Virus record (IMG/VR): IMGVR_UViG_3300022833_000044
Location: 1-25,971 of that record
DNA from: a virus
DNA: 25,971 bases
Strand: one strand, 5' to 3'
The position numbers and the translations under genes are program-made. The notes beneath the pieces are model-generated. The model was not told where the DNA came from, searched no databases, and saw only the letters and a list, made by a program, of their open reading frames with translations. Position 1 is the first letter of the stretch, and each line of letters opens with the position of its first letter. This document shows, one piece after another, positions 16,532 to 23,738 of the stretch.

Positions 16532-18129
16532 TATGCGACCCCAGGTGGTGGTGGCATAGCCTGTCCAGATTGCTGCATAGCCATCTGCGCTTGCATGGCC
16601 AAGGCCTGCTGATCTTGCTGTTGCTGGATCATAAATGCACGCTCGGCTGGGTCATTGCGCAGTGACTGCGGAACGCCTAGCTTGTCTCCCAGGTAGTCGA
16701 TCATTTCGCCGTACTTAACAGCGGTGGCGCCTTCCGGTCCAAGCTCCTTAACTAGCTGAGAGAATTGAATCGCGGCGTTGATCTCGTCCATCGCCTGGGC
16801 GTTTGCTAGGGGTGATACGGCGGAGACTTTGACCTCCAACCCGTTGACCTGCAATGGCAGATCAATTGTTCCACGCTCGTCCATAACCTGGAGAATCTTA
16901 GACACCAGCGGAATCATTGTCTCATTGATCAAACGGCCAAAGGCGGAGCCCAGGTTTTGAGAGAGCTCTTTCATGCGCTCGATAATCTCTGTAGCAGAGC
17001 GAGCGCTCATATTCTCTGGCGGCAACGATTCATCAAGCAGGTATCGTTTTACCGACGCGCGCATATCATTGATTACCAATTGCGTGATGTTGAAATCTCC
17101 AGAGCGCGGAAGCGCTTGCAGCGCAGGGCCTTGTGGCCCACCGTTGCGGGCTACTGGGATAATCGCTCCGGGTACAATCCTTACGGTGTTTGGATTCAAG
17201 ACCCCGTCATCGGCTGCGGTGTAGACACCAGCAACAGCCAAACTAGCGTTTTTAAGCAACAGCTCAATTGTTTTGTTTAGGGTTTTAATGTCTGGAAGCG
17301 CTGTCATTAGCGGACCGCGACCATAGATTTCTCCGGCCACTTTCATGTAGCGGCTAATAACCCACGGGCTGTATGTCTGGCGTCGGTAGACGATCTCTTC
17401 TTTAGACACATTGTCAATAACGTGGTAGCAGTAGTCGCCACGCTGGTGGTCGTAAATTGTAGCCTCAAGCAGCTCAACGTCGTTTTCTGGCTTCTGCTCA
17501 ATACGGCGGCTTATTTCAGCAGACAACTTTGCATCTGGCCACTGTCGCTCGATAGTCTCGCCCTTCATTCTGATCTTGCGGTAGACATTGTCTACCTGGC
17601 CATTGGCCCCCTCTTCGTATGTAACCAAGAACAACGGCACGGGAATAAAGTTAATAGGACTTACGTCATCGCCAGGCTGCACCATCATGCAAGCGGTGCC
17701 GACAGCAAGGTCGAGCAAGAACTCACCCATTGCAATGTCAAAGTTAGACTGCCGGAGCACAGCAAACATTTTGTCGTTGTAAAGGTCCAGTATCGAGTTA
17801 GCTTGAGCCCTGCGCTCAACGGGTATATCCATACCAGGCTCGAGCTTGCACCATTGGCGCTGTGGAGGGAAGACAGCAGATTGCAAACGGTTGGCAAATC
17901 GCTGGGTAGAGTTAATCGCCGTAGAGTCAAAGACCCTCTGCATCTTCTTTGATCCAGTGCTTCCACCCTCCCAAACGCCATATAGCTGGCGCTGCGGAAG
18001 CGCAAACTCATACGCGTCCTGGTAGATTTGCTGGAACTCATCCTTCTTTGTCTGGGCGGTTTTCTGACGCTTAATGATGTCGTCGGGCGATAACCGTTTG
18101 CCGCCTGTGGTTTCTTTAGAGTATTCCAT
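16531..18129 (-). CDS. Portal protein (podovirus head-tail connector)
   Basis: 532 aa, essentially the T7 gp8 size (536 aa). Start coupled by TAATG at 18129. Family marks: the N-terminal helix with DAYEFALPQRQLYG (about 38-51), KKMQRVFDSTAINSTQRFANRLQSA (about 61-85), the clip/wing region with FIPVPLFLVTYEEG, then GRGPLMTALPDIKTLNKT (about 270-287) and the tunnel-loop helix with RYLLDESLPPENMSARSATEI (about 360-380). The last 40 residues are Gln/Met/Pro-rich, probably a flexible tail. Forms the dodecameric vertex through which DNA is packed and ejected, and binds the gp11-like ring. Confidence 0.95.
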   Translation of the reverse strand: MEYSKETTGGKRLSPDDIIKRQKTAQTKKDEFQQIYQDAYEFALPQRQLYGVWEGGSTGSKKMQRVFDSTAINSTQRFANRLQSAVFPPQRQWCKLEPGMDIPVERRAQANSILDLYNDKMFAVLRQSNFDIAMGEFLLDLAVGTACMMVQPGDDVSPINFIPVPLFLVTYEEGANGQVDNVYRKIRMKGETIERQWPDAKLSAEISRRIEQKPENDVELLEATIYDHQRGDYCYHVIDNVSKEEIVYRRQTYSPWVISRYMKVAGEIYGRGPLMTALPDIKTLNKTIELLLKNASLAVAGVYTAADDGVLNPNTVRIVPGAIIPVARNGGPQGPALQALPRSGDFNITQLVINDMRASVKRYLLDESLPPENMSARSATEIIERMKELSQNLGSAFGRLINETMIPLVSKILQVMDERGTIDLPLQVNGLEVKVSAVSPLANAQAMDEINAAIQFSQLVKELGPEGATAVKYGEMIDYLGDKLGVPQSLRNDPAERAFMIQQQQDQQALAMQAQMAMQQSGQAMPPPPGVA

Positions 18130-18770
18130 TACATTCCACCTAATTTTGTTGCGCCGCCAAGGGCTCCTGGGATACCGCCCAAACTAATTGATTCACCAAG
18201 GCCTTGTACGCCTTGGTCTAATGTATCGCTAATACCCATGATTGATCTTGATGTTGCGGACTTCACCGCGCGTGTTCTTGATGACACGCGCTCGGCAGCC
18301 TCTCGTTTAAAGCCACTCATCTCACTTGTAAACGCTTCGGTAGACGCGACCTGGAGAGCTTCGGTTTCTTTTATTTGAGTCTGAAAGGCGGCTTGTTGCA
18401 CGGCAAACGCGCGCTCTTGGCCGGCCATTTGTTCTTTTAACGAGGCCTGGTCGGCTTGGTATTGCGCTTGTGCCGCCTGCGCTTGGCGCTGCTGCTCGGC
18501 CATTGTTGCGGCAATTGAAGACCTAGCACTCTCAAACTCTGCCGACTGCCTGGTCTGTGTAGCGAGAAGCTCGGCGTTTGACCTATCGATCTCGCTTTGC
18601 AATTCTTTGTCTAAGCGCGCCTGCTCGGCGATAAATTCATTTTCGGCTTGGGCCTGGGTATCGGTGTACAGCTTGTCTAATCTTAGCTGCTCATCTCTAG
18701 CCGAGGCCACATCTGCGGCCTCTTGCTCCGCAATACGGGCCTCATAATTAGCGAGTTCTTGTTCGGTCAT
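18129..18770 (-). CDS. Coiled-coil protein upstream of portal
   Basis: 213 aa; start coupled by TAATG to the upstream coiled-coil gene and its stop coupled to portal. Residues 1-150 are one continuous Glu/Gln/Ala-rich helix without Pro (EARIAEQEAADVASARDEQL onwards), a coiled coil. The C-terminal part has an Arg/Ser-rich linker (SSRTRAVKSATSRSIMGISD) and a Gly-rich end. Not recognised as a family; composition is like internal virion proteins of podoviruses and its location suggests a head or core part. Confidence 0.75.
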   Translation of the reverse strand: MTEQELANYEARIAEQEAADVASARDEQLRLDKLYTDTQAQAENEFIAEQARLDKELQSEIDRSNAELLATQTRQSAEFESARSSIAATMAEQQRQAQAAQAQYQADQASLKEQMAGQERAFAVQQAAFQTQIKETEALQVASTEAFTSEMSGFKREAAERVSSRTRAVKSATSRSIMGISDTLDQGVQGLGESISLGGIPGALGGATKLGGM

Positions 18771-19468
18771 TAGATGCTTCGTGTAACGTCACCATAACCC
18801 GGCACTAACCCAGCCTCTGGGTTTAAGCGGGCCTCTGACAACAAAGATCGGCGACCAGACCGACGCGACGCCGTAAGTCTCGCCGACTCACGCTGCGCAG
18901 TTGTGCGGCGCTCTTCCTCAAGCACTTTTGCTTGGGCGGCTTGCTGCTCTAGCATCAATGTTTTTTGCTCTGCATATTGCTCTTGCTGTTGTGCGAGCTG
19001 CGCTTTTGCCGTCTCCGCAGCTTGCGCTTGCTGCGTAGAGAGGTTGGTCATCAAAGCTCTTTGCTCGGCGGCTGATAACTGCATTTGCTGCAGCTCGTTT
19101 GCCGACGCAGTTTGCTGGGCCAATAGACTCGCGGAGTTGTTAGACTTTTGCTCTGACAGACGCTGCATCTCGGCTTCGGCGGCTGCCTGAGAAGTCGCCG
19201 CCGTCTGATCTCTTAAGAGCTTCGACTGATCGGCTGATGCCGTTCTGTTTTTCTCTGCTTGAGTCATAGATGCCTCACGCGCTAAACGAGCAGTCTCTGT
19301 CGCTGTATCGCGCGCTTTTTGCGCGTCGGCGGCGGCTTGTGTTCTGGCCGCAGCCGCTTCAGATCGAGCGGTGTCCGCAGATGCCGCCGCTTGCTTGCGA
19401 GTTTTTATGGACTCAGAAACACTGACAACAGCTGCCGTCGCTGCAATGTATGGTAGTGCTGCACCCAT
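18770..19468 (-). CDS. Ala/Gln-rich coiled-coil protein with hydrophobic N-terminus
   Basis: 232 aa. AGGAG six bases before the ATG, which follows the GNAT stop by one base. N-terminal hydrophobic segment (ALPYIAATAAVVSVSESI, residues 4-21), then about 170 residues of Ala/Gln/Glu heptads, then RRSGRRSLLSEARLNPEAGL and a Gly/Tyr end. The layout parallels the next gene (long coil, Arg/Ser-rich linker, short end), so they may act together or be old paralogues. The short hydrophobic start plus coil is common in podovirus core proteins. Function unknown. Confidence 0.75.
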   Translation of the reverse strand: MGAALPYIAATAAVVSVSESIKTRKQAAASADTARSEAAAARTQAAADAQKARDTATETARLAREASMTQAEKNRTASADQSKLLRDQTAATSQAAAEAEMQRLSEQKSNNSASLLAQQTASANELQQMQLSAAEQRALMTNLSTQQAQAAETAKAQLAQQQEQYAEQKTLMLEQQAAQAKVLEEERRTTAQRESARLTASRRSGRRSLLSEARLNPEAGLVPGYGDVTRSI

Positions 19469-19469
19469 T

Positions 19470-19928
19470 TTAAACTCCTAAATACTTGGTGTGGACCCGC
19501 TCAGTTTCCTGGTGACCCATGTGATTAAATAAATTACTAATGTCTTTGCACACTGGCACGCCGGTAAACATTCTCTGGCACCCACGCTTGCGCAGCATTT
19601 CTTCAGCGTACTTAAACATATTTAACGCAATGCGGCCTCTTCTGTAGTCCGGGTGAATAAAGTACAAATCAACGTAACCACTCAAACTACTCTTGTAGTG
19701 CAAGTGCTCTCTAACAATCGTTACATGGTACCCAATCAAAACACCGTCGTGCCGGGCCGCAACAATTTGCAAGCTACCTTGCTGCTCAAGATCAACATAG
19801 CGGTCAACGCTTGGGTCAAGAAGAACGTCCTCTTTATCCCGCGCGATCTCTTGCCAATGCAAAGACCACATCTTGCCCATCTCTGCCACGCATTGCTCAA
19901 TGGTTTCCACAGAATAAGTCGCTGCCAT
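19470..19928 (-). CDS. GNAT-family acetyltransferase-like protein
   Basis: 152 aa from the ATG at 19928; a TTG 39 bases upstream lengthens the frame but neither has a clear ribosome site. GNAT features: strand LQIVAARHDGVLIGYHVTIV (about 69-88), then the acetyl-CoA-binding block DLYFIHPDYRRGRIALNMF (about 103-121; pyrophosphate loop RRGRIA), helix AEEMLRKRGCQRM and a closing strand. The substrate is not evident. It lies between the large terminase and the coiled-coil genes, ending just before one of them. T7 gp13, an internal virion assembly protein, also has a GNAT-like fold, so a non-catalytic assembly role is possible as well as modification of a host or virion protein. Confidence 0.75.
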   Translation of the reverse strand: MAATYSVETIEQCVAEMGKMWSLHWQEIARDKEDVLLDPSVDRYVDLEQQGSLQIVAARHDGVLIGYHVTIVREHLHYKSSLSGYVDLYFIHPDYRRGRIALNMFKYAEEMLRKRGCQRMFTGVPVCKDISNLFNHMGHQETERVHTKYLGV

Positions 19929-19970
19929 TTTGTGTGATTTTATTAGTAAATTATTGGAAGTAAACAAGCG

Positions 19971-19987
19971 GATATCTGTTTGATATC
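19971..19987. repeat. Short inverted repeat GATATC-n5-GATATC in the terminase/GNAT gap
   Basis: Two copies of the palindrome GATATC separated by TGTTT, overlapping the terminase stop codon, at one end of a 57-base AT-rich gap. It could be a small hairpin or a protein-binding site. The gap has a poor promoter-like TTGTTT but no good -10. Confidence 0.35.
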
Positions 19988-21539
19988 ACCCGAATATATC
20001 AAAGTCAGTATTTGCCATAGTCTGCAGTGGCTGACGCCCGCCAAGCTGTGGGGTTTTAGTCATGCGGTTGTACTCACCGCCGCCTAGCATTAGATATCCG
20101 TACGAATCTCCGATGTGTGAGTGCTCGTTCTTGTTTGGCGCGTCTCGAAACCGCTCTTGCCCAGCCCCAACCGCAATGCGCTTAAAGTGATATCCGCCGC
20201 CCAGCGCTTTACGCAGTAGTTTGCACTCACGGTTAATCATCAACCCAGGCTTGCCGTTGATTAGCCTAGACATCGGGGCAGCCGCAGCCTCACGCCGGAC
20301 CTTAAAATCGTTTGACGCGGTAGGTTGCGCCCGGAGACCCAGAGTTCGCAAGAACTCAAACGCAGTCACCTCGTAGATAGCGTCTCTGGCCTGGCCAGCC
20401 GGGTCACCCCAGACGTATACCTGGTGATTCGGGTAGCGGGTGTTTAACTCTGTTAGTAATTGTGTGCCAAAACGCTCTAGACCCATGTCGGTGGTCACGA
20501 TTTCAGCGTGGATGACCCACTGGCCGGAGGGCAGCCGCTGGCCGATGGTGGCCGCAGGCGTCAGACCAAAGTCAAGACCGATCTGAATGGCGACAGTAGG
20601 GTCGACAATAGTGTCGCCGGACATAATCGAGTCGTCATATTCCGGCCAGACAGACCTCCCCTCTTGGACGTAGGTGTATTCGCCCTTGGCGTAGCAGCGT
20701 ATCCAGTCTAGGGTTTTCCCTAGCAGCATCTGTGGGTAGTAACCAGGAGGCAGGTTGCCCAGATTCTCCGCTTTGGGGTTAATCTTCCACCACTTGCCAG
20801 CCGAAAAGATGTGGTCGTTGGCCTCCGGCATCTCCGGTAGATCGTCAACGTCTACCGACACTATGCCACCGGGCTGCTTCCAAAACTTCCAGGCGTACTT
20901 GCCGGTCATCTTCTCTTTCTCCGCCATCCGGTGCCACCAGTGGTCGTCGTCCATCGGGTTGCTGTCCATCCAAATGCCGTGCCAAGTAGCGCCGCCGTCC
21001 CGCTTAGTCGGGTATCGGCCAACCCGGTGGGTCAACCCATCGATCACCGCCTTGGGCAACTCGCGCGCCTCGTTGACCCAGGCACCGGTCAGCTCCAAAG
21101 ACAGCAGCTTGCGCACATCTTTAGGCTGATCAAGGGCCAAAAAGATCACCTCGCAGTCGATGCCAGACGCGTCGCCCCTGGCGGGCAACCGAATATGGTG
21201 CGTAATGGGTGGTGTCCACATCATCGGCCCAAACGTGGCCTCGGGGAACAGGTCCAACCAGGTCTTAATCGTCGTGGTCTTCAGCATAGGGTAGCTGTTC
21301 CGCACAATTGCCCACCTGGTGTATCGGATGCCGTCCACGGGGGATGGCTTTTGCTCCACCGCCTTCTTCATAATCTTGGCCGCGCAAGCGTAAGACTTGC
21401 CAGAACCCACCGGGCCCATCAAGCCCTGCACAAACGCATCAGATTGAAAGTAATCGTACACCACGGGGCTAGACCTGAAGTCCAGGTTTAAACCCTCAGA
21501 TGGTATTTCTCTTTGACTCTGCTCTTTAGTCTTGGTCAT
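19986..21539 (-). CDS. terL: Terminase large subunit
   Basis: 517 aa; ATPase-nuclease motor that packs DNA through the portal. Start coupled to the small subunit stop by TAATG. Walker A GPVGSGKSY at residues 42-50; Walker B region LSLELTGAWVNEARE at 146-160 with the catalytic Glu at 157; coupling motif around DSNPMD (192-197). The RNase H-fold nuclease begins at GLDFGLTPAA (Asp323), continues with VWGDPAGQ (Asp379) and ends at HSHIGDSYGYL (Asp478). All key residues are present, so it should be active. It differs in order from T7, where terminase genes come last. Whether packaging is by cos, pac or terminal repeats cannot be told from the motifs. Confidence 0.95.
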   Translation of the reverse strand: MTKTKEQSQREIPSEGLNLDFRSSPVVYDYFQSDAFVQGLMGPVGSGKSYACAAKIMKKAVEQKPSPVDGIRYTRWAIVRNSYPMLKTTTIKTWLDLFPEATFGPMMWTPPITHHIRLPARGDASGIDCEVIFLALDQPKDVRKLLSLELTGAWVNEARELPKAVIDGLTHRVGRYPTKRDGGATWHGIWMDSNPMDDDHWWHRMAEKEKMTGKYAWKFWKQPGGIVSVDVDDLPEMPEANDHIFSAGKWWKINPKAENLGNLPPGYYPQMLLGKTLDWIRCYAKGEYTYVQEGRSVWPEYDDSIMSGDTIVDPTVAIQIGLDFGLTPAATIGQRLPSGQWVIHAEIVTTDMGLERFGTQLLTELNTRYPNHQVYVWGDPAGQARDAIYEVTAFEFLRTLGLRAQPTASNDFKVRREAAAAPMSRLINGKPGLMINRECKLLRKALGGGYHFKRIAVGAGQERFRDAPNKNEHSHIGDSYGYLMLGGGEYNRMTKTPQLGGRQPLQTMANTDFDIFG

Positions 21540-22003
21540 TAGCTACTTTCTTTGTCTTCAGGGCCAATATCGATCACATCGCCGCGCCCGCTTGAGGTAT
21601 CCGGCGCGTGTACGTTAATGCCAATCACAGACGGCTTGTCCGACTCCTCCGGCGTGTCCAGCAAACCGCTCGCTTTGGCCAAGATGCGCAGCACCCCCAC
21701 CTTGTCGTACAGCTCCAGGTCCAGCGTGCTGTTCCCGTCCCGGTCAACCCGCACCTTAATGCTCTTGATCGACGTCAAGGCGTGCTCCGGTATCTGATTG
21801 CTGGGCTTTACCTTGACGTTGCCGTCCTCGCCCCAAGTCATTATGTCTGTGATCTTCGTGTTAGCCATGCAAAGCAGCGCATAGCTGACAGCCTCTCGGT
21901 TGCCAGCCAGCGTCGCCGAGCGCTCCAGACGACGCTCAATCGAGCGCGTCCCACCCCAGCCTGCCACACTGGGAATTTGTCGGGGCGTTCTCTTCGTTGC
22001 CAT
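21539..22003 (-). CDS. terS: Terminase small subunit
   Basis: 154 aa from the ATG at 22003. An upstream TTG would extend it by 13 residues, but those codons overlie a well-supported 49-aa gene whose stop overlaps this ATG (TGATG), and there is no separate ribosome site, so translation is probably coupled. Central region PEHALTSIKSIKVRVDRDGN and LELYDKVGVLRILAKASGLL (about 76-120) is the usual terminase small subunit pattern; the C-terminus is acidic, fitting contact with the large subunit. Recognises phage DNA for packaging. Adjacent to terL as expected. Confidence 0.85.
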   Translation of the reverse strand: MATKRTPRQIPSVAGWGGTRSIERRLERSATLAGNREAVSYALLCMANTKITDIMTWGEDGNVKVKPSNQIPEHALTSIKSIKVRVDRDGNSTLDLELYDKVGVLRILAKASGLLDTPEESDKPSVIGINVHAPDTSSGRGDVIDIGPEDKESS

Positions 22004-22152
22004 CAATAGCAGTTGGTGTTGCAGTTGCCGTAATAGCAGCAAGTTGTACAGGATATGTATTTACCGTTGACGTTGTAGGTGTGAGTACTGCAAGCAGCAA
22101 ACACCGACGTATTAGCCGCCAAAACTAAAATAAAAGCAATTAGGTTTCTCAT
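22003..22152 (-). CDS. Secreted six-cysteine mini-protein
   Basis: 49 aa. Very good ribosome site (AAGGAG, eight bases before the ATG), 12 bases after the upstream stop, and TGATG overlap with the small terminase. Residues 1-19 (MRNLIAFILVLAANTSVFA) are a classical signal peptide: Arg2, hydrophobic core, V-F-A cleavage site; alternatively FAAC could act as a weak lipobox. The mature 30 residues hold six Cys (21, 35, 38, 39, 44, 47) plus many Tyr/Asn/Thr, ending CYYGNCNTNCY, so three disulfides are likely in the periplasm. I know no family. Possible roles: superinfection exclusion, lysis timing, or host envelope modification. Position inside a packaging operon is unexpected. Confidence 0.8.
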   Translation of the reverse strand: MRNLIAFILVLAANTSVFAACSTHTYNVNGKYISCTTCCYYGNCNTNCY

Positions 22153-22164
22153 CTCTGTGTCTCC

Positions 22165-22452
22165 TTAAAAAGGGATGTCGTCGTCAAGATCGGGAGCCGC
22201 CGGAGTAATCGGGGCTGACCTGGGCTCGTTGTACGAGCTCGGCTGGTTGCTGCGGCCAGCTTGAACCACCAAATCACCAACAGATAGGCTAATCCACTTT
22301 TCGCCAGAGCTGGTCACCTTGGTCCAAGCCGATACCCAACGCACCTCACCGTTGGGCAACATGATCTTGCCTTTAAGGTTCGGGTGGTTGTCCGTAGTCT
22401 TTTTATCATTCTTAAACAGCGAGCCGCTGCCTGGTCTCATCTCATAAGCCAT
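22165..22452 (-). CDS. DUF736-like protein with SSB-type acidic tail
   Basis: 95 aa; AAAGGAG six to seven bases before the ATG. Residues 1-65 have GSLFKNDKKTTDNHPNLKGK and VRWVSAWTKVTSSGEKWISLSVGD, the pattern of small OB-like DUF736 proteins. The end, DLDDDIPF, is very close to the C-terminal tip of bacterial single-stranded DNA-binding proteins (DDDIPF), which recruits replication partners. A phage ssDNA-binding or replication-accessory role is therefore plausible. The tail may mimic host SSB to attract host enzymes. Lies just upstream of the secreted peptide and terminase genes. Confidence 0.75.
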   Translation of the reverse strand: MAYEMRPGSGSLFKNDKKTTDNHPNLKGKIMLPNGEVRWVSAWTKVTSSGEKWISLSVGDLVVQAGRSNQPSSYNEPRSAPITPAAPDLDDDIPF

Positions 22453-22514
22453 AGTTTTCTCCTTTGGGCTAGTCTACAAATCCAACGAAATGTTGGGGAA
22501 AAATTGAGCGAGGT

Positions 22515-22560
22515 CCCCCCTACGCTACGGGCAGGGGGGGGAGGGGAAGGGTGTTTTTTT
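22515..22560. other. G-rich tract with quadruplex potential next to a C6/G8 inverted repeat and T7
   Basis: Plus strand: C6 at 22515-22520, GGG 22529-22531, G8 22534-22541, GGGG 22543-22546, GGG 22549-22551, T7 22554-22560. Four close G-runs meet the G-quadruplex pattern. C6 and G8 can also pair as a hairpin with a 13-base loop on either strand. Unlike any other part of the window. It lies at the 3' end of the 96-aa ORF. Confidence 0.7.
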
Positions 22561-22815
22561 ATACAGGGGCGACACCCGGCCAGCTGCTGGGCGCGCATCG
22601 TCCACAATAGTACGGTTCAGCCCCTTGGCGCTAGGATATTGCCAGGCTTTCGCCTGCCGGGTATCGGTGTCCAAATCCCATATGAGCGTTTGGGTTCTGT
22701 ACACCAACCGACTACAGGCTTTACAAGCGATTGCAGCATTAGGTTGGTATGGTTGCATACCATTGCCTACGATCGTTGCGTGTGCGGCCTCCTGACGCGT
22801 CCTAGAGGCATTCAT
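22525..22815 (-). CDS. Hypothetical 96-aa protein
   Basis: Start overlaps the upstream stop (ATGA at 22812-22815), which supports it. Residues about 1-85 look protein-like (ACKACSRLVYRTQ, WDLDTDTRQAKAWQYP, GLNRTIVDDARPA), with a single CxxC pair. The last 12 residues (KKTPFPSPPCP) are read from an A7/C8 homopolymer tract, which suggests that the true end may differ through slippage or assembly error. No family recognised. There is no terminator with a proper U-run between it and the next gene. Confidence 0.5.
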   Translation of the reverse strand: MNASRTRQEAAHATIVGNGMQPYQPNAAIACKACSRLVYRTQTLIWDLDTDTRQAKAWQYPSAKGLNRTIVDDARPAAGRVSPLYKKTPFPSPPCP

Positions 22816-23738
22816 GGTTTGGCATCCCGGTGCAGTTGCAGGATGCTGTCTGCCATCACGCGTGCGCTTGGCGTCAACCCCTCGGCCTTGAACAGCTCCT
22901 CGAGTGTTTCGTACGCTTGTGCAATTTCACTGTCTTTCATTCCGTTTTCTTTTAATCTTTTTATTTCGGTTGTGCTTAACTGTCTATAAGTATCTATGTT
23001 CTTGTAGTTCGGTACAACCTCCAGGTTGTGATTTTGTATACTCAAAGTTGTTAATGGAGGCTCTTTTACAACCTCATGGTTGTTAATGTGTTCCTTAGTT
23101 ATACCCGGCTTATCCACAGCTGGCTTTTTCATCTTTGCTTTCATCTCTCGCACTAACCTTGTCTCTGTCTTTGGCATGTTGTACTCCTTTGGTTGACTAA
23201 CTCTGCTCGACACGAGCGCGTTCCTGACCAGCCTAGCAATGCGAGCTTGGCCCTCGGTGTCTGGCTGCTCGTTTGCGGCCCTGGCGGCCCTCTCTTGCTC
23301 GTCTCTAATGGCCGGTGGCCTGGTGTCTTCCTTCGGCCCGTTGGTCAGCGTGATGGCCTCCTCGCCTGTGATGCTTGGGTCGTAGATAACCCGTAGGGTA
23401 TCTGTACGCTTACCTCTGAAACCCCTGCGCATGACCTCCAAGTAACCTAACTCCTTAAGCTGCTTGTACTGCTTGGCCAGCGCCTGCTGGCTGATGCCCA
23501 GCTCGGACGATAGCCTGGTCTGGCCCACCCATGTGACGCCTGCCTTGTTGCAGTAGCTGCACAGCGCGGCCAAAGCCTGCAGCCCACCGTGAGTCAGCTG
23601 CTTATCAAACACAGCCCTAATTGGGACCACAGCGACCGTGCGACGGTCTGGCGGCGCGTCCTTCTGCTCGATCTTGGGCCGCTTGGGCAGCTCAAACTGG
23701 ATCACTTCAGCTGGTGCGTTCATTTGCTTACCAACCAT
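22812..23738 (-). CDS. Winged-helix DNA-binding protein, candidate replication initiator
   Basis: 308 aa. Two starts are possible: ATG 23738 with AGGAG ten bases upstream, or ATG 23723, which overlaps the preceding stop as ATGA. Residues about 50-118 form a winged helix-turn-helix: THGGLQALAALCSYCNKAG, then TRLSSELGISQQALAKQY as the recognition helices and a wing (RRGFRGKRTDTLRVIY). A charged linker (about 135-250) follows, then a C-terminal helical domain. The plan, DNA-binding N-terminus plus linker plus C-terminal domain, and the palindromes and DnaA box within the linker DNA, resemble lambda-O-type initiators with the origin inside the gene. A transcription regulator is the alternative. 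Confidence 0.8.
   Translation of the reverse strand: MVGKQMNAPAEVIQFELPKRPKIEQKDAPPDRRTVAVVPIRAVFDKQLTHGGLQALAALCSYCNKAGVTWVGQTRLSSELGISQQALAKQYKQLKELGYLEVMRRGFRGKRTDTLRVIYDPSITGEEAITLTNGPKEDTRPPAIRDEQERAARAANEQPDTEGQARIARLVRNALVSSRVSQPKEYNMPKTETRLVREMKAKMKKPAVDKPGITKEHINNHEVVKEPPLTTLSIQNHNLEVVPNYKNIDTYRQLSTTEIKRLKENGMKDSEIAQAYETLEELFKAEGLTPSARVMADSILQLHRDAKP
23014..23029. repeat. 16-bp palindromic site 1
   Basis: ACAACCTCCAGGTTGT: perfect 7-bp arms around CC. Same arms as the site at 23068; probable binding site for a dimeric protein, perhaps the winged-helix product. Confidence 0.7.
23068..23083. repeat. 16-bp palindromic site 2
   Basis: ACAACCTCATGGTTGT: 6-bp perfect arms (ACAACC/GGTTGT). 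It begins 54 bp from site 1, and the two agree at nearly all arm positions and in minus-strand reading differ only near the centre. Confidence 0.7.
23110..23118 (+). promoter_or_regulatory. DnaA box
   Basis: TTATCCACA, identical to the strongest consensus DnaA box of enterobacteria. The chance rate for one 9-mer in a 26-kb window is low but not negligible; its value comes from lying next to the palindromes and AT-rich tract. Confidence 0.5.

Larger units (their letters stand above)
22930..23118. other. Candidate replication origin inside the winged-helix gene
   Basis: Within about 190 bp: a strongly AT-rich tract (22930-22965, roughly three quarters A/T), a TTGTA-n6-TACAA inverted repeat (23002-23017), two related 16-bp palindromes (23014-23029, 23068-23083), and a perfect DnaA box (23110-23118). 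This is a typical origin layout: initiator sites, DnaA box and unwinding region. It lies in the part of the gene that codes for a flexible linker. Confidence 0.55.

Noticed and set aside
19929-19985. Promoter in the terminase/GNAT gap
   Set aside because: A TTGTTT is present, but no -10 with more than three or four matching bases at a proper distance.
21608-22009. Plus-strand ORF opposite the small terminase
   Set aside because: Arg/His/Leu/Val-rich antisense shadow without a ribosome site.
22540-22566. Programmed -1 frameshift at the A7 and C8 runs of the 96-aa ORF
   Set aside because: The A-run is not in the X-XXY-YYZ register, and the new frames either stop at once or run into the next gene without a sensible protein.
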